Assembly: GCA_937874345.1 (NCBI GenBank)
Contig: CALNBT010000175.1
Coordinates: 1-9,526 of the forward strand
Source of the DNA: an uncultured Prevotella sp.
GTDB lineage: Bacteria; Bacteroidota; Bacteroidia; Bacteroidales; Bacteroidaceae
Length of the DNA stretch: 9,526 nt
Reading direction: 5' to 3'
Of this stretch, positions 6,466-9,526 are shown piece by piece (position 1 is the stretch's first letter; each line of letters begins with the position of its first letter). The notes below the pieces were generated by a model. The model was not told the origin of the DNA. It did not search any database and worked only from the letters and a program-made list of their open reading frames with translations. The position numbers and the translations under genes were made by a program.

Positions 6466-8346
6466 CTATTCTTTATTTTGTGCGTACACGTTCATCTGAC
6501 ATTCGTTGCATTTAAACTCTAGCCTAAACTGCCTGCCATCACCCAAACGCAAGGTGAGAGGCTCTTTCCATGTGGGCTGTTTGCCTCCCTTCTGCACACA
6601 ATATCCCAGACTGAATCGTATACAATGGCGACATTGCATCAACAAAGGTTGATGATCTGCCGTTCCAGAAACAACTTTCCCTTGCCCAACCTCAAAAGCA
6701 TCGCTCACCTGTAGCATTCCTTGTTTTTGATAAAACGCTTTGGAGAGGTGATTGGACACGTTGTAAAGATAGGGAAATTTGGCATATTCGGGCTGCCATA
6801 CCTTCAAATTATCTGCGTGAGGGTTGTTTTTTAATGGTTTTGTCTCTTTAAGATGATCTACCTGTATCGCATCAATCGTTTGGCGACGCAGATCGGACAA
6901 CACGCTCGAAGGAATGAAGTATTGGTCTGCACCACCCTCTATCTCGAGGCGTTCAGTCATATATTGCGTATTTCCCAGCTTGTTTAATTGGCGCAAAATG
7001 TTTTCTCGCTGGGGCTTTTGTGCCGGTTGATGCTCAAGGGTAACAGACTTTTCAGTATAGGGTATCCCCACCCCAATAGCGGAAAGCTTGAATCCCGTAG
7101 GTGTAACAGACAGTGTCAACTCTATTGGTATCTTGCGTTCGGCGGTCTTTCCGTACAATATTTTATCAAAAGCCTCATCGTTATTACGATACAATGCCAA
7201 CCCAGGCTTGAGGTGAGCCGGTATCTTCAACGGGTACAAGCGGTTGCCTTCGGCACGATTGACCCTGAACCCTTCCAGTTCGTGTTCATCGTTGAAAAAA
7301 CACAATCCATCGCCATTGGCAAAAGAGGCGGTACCGGCAACATTGAAAGAGTGCCCGGAAATTTCTTTTACCTTGCCCACAAATTCACCCAAGGCCTTTG
7401 GCGTGTCTGGAGAAAAGATGTCGGGTTGTCGACGATGCAGGAAATAATCCGTATACCCTCGGTTGAATGTCTTCTTCAGATTGGGCTCAAACGAATAGTC
7501 AACCCTACCCAAAGAGGCTCTTTGGTAGCTGTCTTTGCGTTTTGAGATGATTTGGTTCAGACGTTGCGAATACGCAGAAACCACATTCTTGACATAGGCT
7601 ATACTCTTCAGCCGACCTTCTATCTTGAACGAACAGATGCCTGCATCGGCCATCTCTTCCAGATGATCGATCTGGCATAGATCTTTCAATGACAACAGAT
7701 AACGCTGGTGTTCGATTTCCACCCCATCGGCATCGATGAGATCAAACTTCATTCTGCAGAACTGTGCACACTCGCCCCGGTTGGCACTTCGCTGGAAACA
7801 GTATTGAGAAGCATAACAAACCCCTGAATAGCTCACACAAAGCGCACCATGAACAAAGCCTTCCAGCTCGATATCGGGCACCGAACGGTGAATTTCACTG
7901 ATTTCGTCCAAGGATAGTTCACGTGCCAAAACCACTCTTTCGAATCCCAAGTCACGCAACCACTTCACCTTTTCAACCGTACGGTTATCTGTCTGTGTAC
8001 TGGCATGCAACACCGGTAGATGTGGCATATCCTTTGGAAGTAACTCCAAGATGGCCATATCCTGCACCAAGAATGCATCAACATCAGCTTCGACCAACTG
8101 GCGCAACAGCCGTCGGGTATCTTCCAACTCGTCTTCATAGATGATGGTATTGACCGTAACATACACCTTTGCCATAAACTGGTGTGCATACTGGCACAGC
8201 TGACGGATATCTTCTACCGAGTTACCCGCTGATGCTCTTGCCCCAAATTTTGATGCTCCAATGTATACGGCATCAGCACCATGATCAATGGCAGCAATAC
8301 CGCATTCCAGGTTTTTGGCCGGAGCCAGGAGTTCTAGTGTATGCAT
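6466..8346 (-). CDS. rlhA: Peptidase U32 family protein, RlhA-like 23S rRNA hydroxylation enzyme
   Basis: The 626-residue product matches the RlhA (YdcP) branch of the U32 family in length and motifs. In E. coli, RlhA is needed for 5-hydroxycytidine at 23S rRNA C2501; despite the family name it is not expected to be a protease. It starts with LELLAPAKNLECG (4-16) and GADAVYIG (23-30), then has HGALCVSYSGVC (166-177) and NRGECAQFC (189-197). C170, C177, C193 and C197 are probable Fe-S ligands. SFKIEGR (239-245) and KTFNRGYTDYF (292-302) follow, leading into the DUF3656-type middle region. C-terminal cysteines C572, C575, C583, C613 and C616 may bind metal. I chose the ATG at 8346 because the family N-terminus begins there. 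The frame stays open to an ATG at 8505, but that adds 53 residues unlike the family and lies upstream of the predicted promoter. The substrate is inferred from homology. Confidence 0.9.
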   Translation of the reverse strand: MHTLELLAPAKNLECGIAAIDHGADAVYIGASKFGARASAGNSVEDIRQLCQYAHQFMAKVYVTVNTIIYEDELEDTRRLLRQLVEADVDAFLVQDMAILELLPKDMPHLPVLHASTQTDNRTVEKVKWLRDLGFERVVLARELSLDEISEIHRSVPDIELEGFVHGALCVSYSGVCYASQYCFQRSANRGECAQFCRMKFDLIDADGVEIEHQRYLLSLKDLCQIDHLEEMADAGICSFKIEGRLKSIAYVKNVVSAYSQRLNQIISKRKDSYQRASLGRVDYSFEPNLKKTFNRGYTDYFLHRRQPDIFSPDTPKALGEFVGKVKEISGHSFNVAGTASFANGDGLCFFNDEHELEGFRVNRAEGNRLYPLKIPAHLKPGLALYRNNDEAFDKILYGKTAERKIPIELTLSVTPTGFKLSAIGVGIPYTEKSVTLEHQPAQKPQRENILRQLNKLGNTQYMTERLEIEGGADQYFIPSSVLSDLRRQTIDAIQVDHLKETKPLKNNPHADNLKVWQPEYAKFPYLYNVSNHLSKAFYQKQGMLQVSDAFEVGQGKVVSGTADHQPLLMQCRHCIRFSLGYCVQKGGKQPTWKEPLTLRLGDGRQFRLEFKCNECQMNVYAQNKE

Positions 8347-8378
8347 GAAGCTTTTGGATTTGAAAAATAAATAGAATG

Positions 8379-8391
8379 AATGAAAATCATT
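8379..8391. promoter_or_regulatory. Fur-box-like palindrome in the rlhA leader
   Basis: AATGAAAATCATT has perfect 5-bp arms around AAA. It differs by one base from the core of the classical Fur box (AATGATAATCATT). By my alignment the full 19-base consensus matches at 13 positions, because the outer three bases on each side fit poorly. It lies about 40-50 bases downstream of the predicted rlhA transcription start, where a bound repressor could block elongation. The Fur link is inference only. Confidence 0.25.
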
Positions 8392-8435
8392 GTGATGTCC
8401 AATGGACGGAATGGGACAAAAAACATACAGACATT

Positions 8436-8469
8436 CAAAAGTACGGAATACTTCTTGAATCGCTGACAA
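8436..8469 (-). promoter_or_regulatory. Promoter of the rlhA-lipoprotein operon
   Basis: On the minus strand TACTTTTG (8443-8436) is a perfect TAnnTTTG -7 box. The best upstream -33 candidate is TTG (8469-8467) with a 23-base spacer, longer than the usual 19-21, so the -33 element is weak. Transcription near 8430 gives a leader of about 80 bases. It places the upstream in-frame ATG at 8505 outside the transcript, supporting the start at 8346. Confidence 0.55.
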
Positions 8470-8522
8470 GTGCGATCCACGCTCGTTTAAAGCCGACAAC
8501 TTCACCTATCAGATGTACATTT

Positions 8523-9440
8523 CTACCCTATCAGTTTGATATCGAATGGCGTTTCCTGGTAAACATAATAATTAATCCAGTTATTGAATAGCAGGTTGGC
8601 ATGCGCCCGCCAACTAACCAAGGGTCCTTTCTTCGGATCGTTATCGATGTAATAATGCTCTGGCATCTCGACATCGTTTCGTTTTCCCTTGTCACGCTTG
8701 TATTCCTTGTCCAATGTATTGGGTGCATACTCAAGATGACCTGTAATGAAGAATTCTCTTCCATTACGCGCCATTACCATGCTGACACCACTTTCGGCTG
8801 ATTCTGCTATCATCGTCAAATTGGGATTGGCCAGAATATCTTCACGCCTAACCTCTGTATGACGACTCTGTGGCATACTGAAAACATCATCAAAGCCTCT
8901 GAAAATAGGCATTTCAGGATAAAGGGCCTTCTGTGGGAAGATGCCAAACATCTTTTTAGGCAATTGGTATTTGGGGATACCATAATGATAATACAAGCCT
9001 GCCTGGGCTGCCCAACAGATATACAACGTTGATGTAACATGCTTCTTGGCCCAGGAAAAGATATGAACCAACTCGTCCCAATAGTTCACTTTCTCAAACG
9101 AAAGATGTTCAACCGGTGCACCAGTGACAATCATTCCATCCCAGTTCTCTTGTGCCAGTTCCTCAAACTCTTTGTAGAACATCATCATGTGCTCGATGGG
9201 TGTATTCTTGGGTGTGTGACTCTTTAATTTCATAAAAGCCACCTCAATCTGCAAAGGAGAGTTGGACAGCAGACGAATCAAATCGGTTTCTGTCGTAATC
9301 TTCAGGGGCATCAGGTTCAAAATAACGATTTTTAGCGGTCTGATTTCCTGACTGTGAGCCCGTGTCTCGTCCATGACGAAAATATTTTCGAGCTTCAGCC
9401 GTTCAATGGCTGGCAAATGATCTGGTAATCTTAATGGCAT
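8523..9440 (-). CDS. metA: Homoserine O-acyltransferase MetA (predicted acetyl-CoA-using)
   Basis: The 305-residue cytoplasmic enzyme acylates the hydroxyl of L-homoserine, the committed step of methionine synthesis. It is full length, and the start MPLRLPDHLPA matches the usual MetA N-terminus. NLMPLK (42-47) holds the conserved Lys47. The nucleophile is Cys142 in YICWAAQAGLYYHYG (140-154), and the catalytic pair His235 and Glu237 sits in TGHLEY (233-238), all at E. coli MetA positions. Residue 111 is Glu (GAPVEHLSFE, 107-116), where E. coli MetA has Gly. In the Bacillus cereus enzyme Glu111 goes with acetyl-CoA, and its change to Gly allows succinyl-CoA. I therefore predict O-acetylhomoserine as product, although annotation pipelines often label the family succinyltransferase. 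No other methionine gene lies in the window and no clear terminator follows the stop, so some read-through into rlhA is possible. Confidence 0.95.
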   Translation of the reverse strand: MPLRLPDHLPAIERLKLENIFVMDETRAHSQEIRPLKIVILNLMPLKITTETDLIRLLSNSPLQIEVAFMKLKSHTPKNTPIEHMMMFYKEFEELAQENWDGMIVTGAPVEHLSFEKVNYWDELVHIFSWAKKHVTSTLYICWAAQAGLYYHYGIPKYQLPKKMFGIFPQKALYPEMPIFRGFDDVFSMPQSRHTEVRREDILANPNLTMIAESAESGVSMVMARNGREFFITGHLEYAPNTLDKEYKRDKGKRNDVEMPEHYYIDNDPKKGPLVSWRAHANLLFNNWINYYVYQETPFDIKLIG

Positions 9441-9464
9441 AATTTTCTTTCTATCAAATCGTCA

Positions 9465-9485
9465 ACGACGCAACTATTGCGTCGT
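9465..9485 (-). promoter_or_regulatory. Perfect 9-bp stem-loop at the predicted 5' end of the metA transcript
   Basis: ACGACGCAA and TTGCGTCGT form a perfect 9-bp inverted repeat around the 3-base centre CTA. The far arm ends 7 bases downstream of the -7 box, so the metA mRNA should begin at or within a few bases of this hairpin, followed by about 24 bases to the ATG. It is neither a terminator (no T-tract) nor a recognisable SAM riboswitch (too short). It could be a repressor operator over the start site or an mRNA-stabilising 5' hairpin. Confidence 0.7.
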
Positions 9486-9492
9486 AAAGATG

Positions 9493-9500
9493 CAAAGATA
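9493..9500 (-). promoter_or_regulatory. -7 promoter element of metA
   Basis: TATCTTTG on the minus strand is a perfect TAnnTTTG box, placing the transcription start near 9487 and the ATG about 47 bases further on. The expected -33 region (about 9521-9524) reads CTGA, a weak match. Confidence 0.65.
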
Positions 9501-9526
9501 CAAAAATTTGGAAAGACTTGTCAGAT

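Noticed and set aside
6988..7545. A 185-codon open frame on the plus strand
   Set aside because: It lies wholly antisense to the well-supported rlhA and shows no domain or family pattern.
8398..8408. Short palindrome GTCCAATGGAC in the rlhA leader
   Set aside because: The arms are only 4-5 bp with almost no loop and no T-tract, so it is neither a terminator nor a distinctive operator.
8347..8505. In-frame extension of rlhA to an ATG at 8505 (53 extra residues)
   Set aside because: The added residues do not look like the family N-terminus, which begins at 8346, and the predicted -7 box (8436-8443) lies inside the extension.
8505..8534. Two copies of CCTATCAG 22 bases apart around the metA stop codon
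   Set aside because: Only 8 bases repeat, one copy is inside metA coding sequence, and there is no array or mobile element nearby; probably chance.
9441..9526. SAM riboswitch upstream of metA
   Set aside because: The predicted leader is only about 47 bases and shows a single stem-loop, without the multi-helix core of known SAM riboswitch classes.

Overview
The window looks like ordinary chromosome from a member of the Bacteroidota, most likely a Prevotella-like Bacteroidales. Three kinds of evidence point there: the protein types (a Bacteroidota-style TamB, a TonB-dependent receptor, a U32/RlhA protein of about 626 residues, and a MetA acyltransferase), upstream elements matching the Bacteroidota promoter (-7 TAnnTTTG, -33 TTG/TTTG), and very short leaders. 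The genus is inferred from general resemblance, not from a database comparison.

All supported genes lie on the minus strand, so they are transcribed from right to left. From the right edge the order is: metA (9440-8523, homoserine O-acyltransferase); rlhA (8346-6466, a U32 rRNA hydroxylation protein); an 11-base gap; a predicted lipoprotein with five membrane spans and a zinc ribbon (6454-5444); a TonB-dependent outer-membrane receptor (5357-2931) with its own promoter and a terminator hairpin; a roughly 440-base spacer holding a doubtful cysteine-rich small ORF (2802-2587); and the first 830 codons of tamB (2492 to the left edge, C-terminus outside the window).

The genes do not form one pathway. 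metA begins methionine synthesis from homoserine. rlhA and the zinc-ribbon lipoprotein gene look like a two-gene operon. The receptor and TamB both serve the outer membrane: the receptor is a TonB-driven uptake barrel with no SusD partner here, and TamB is an inner-membrane-anchored, periplasm-spanning protein of envelope biogenesis. No RNA genes, mobile elements, CRISPR arrays or phage genes were seen.

I did not find a clearly new multi-gene system. The points most worth a second look are a 9-bp perfect stem-loop at the predicted 5' end of the metA transcript, Glu111 in MetA (predicting acetyl-CoA use), an Ala/Met-rich helical insertion in the receptor barrel, the lipoprotein/SH3-like/5-TM/zinc-ribbon architecture next to rlhA, the ten-cysteine small ORF, and a Fur-box-like palindrome in the rlhA leader.
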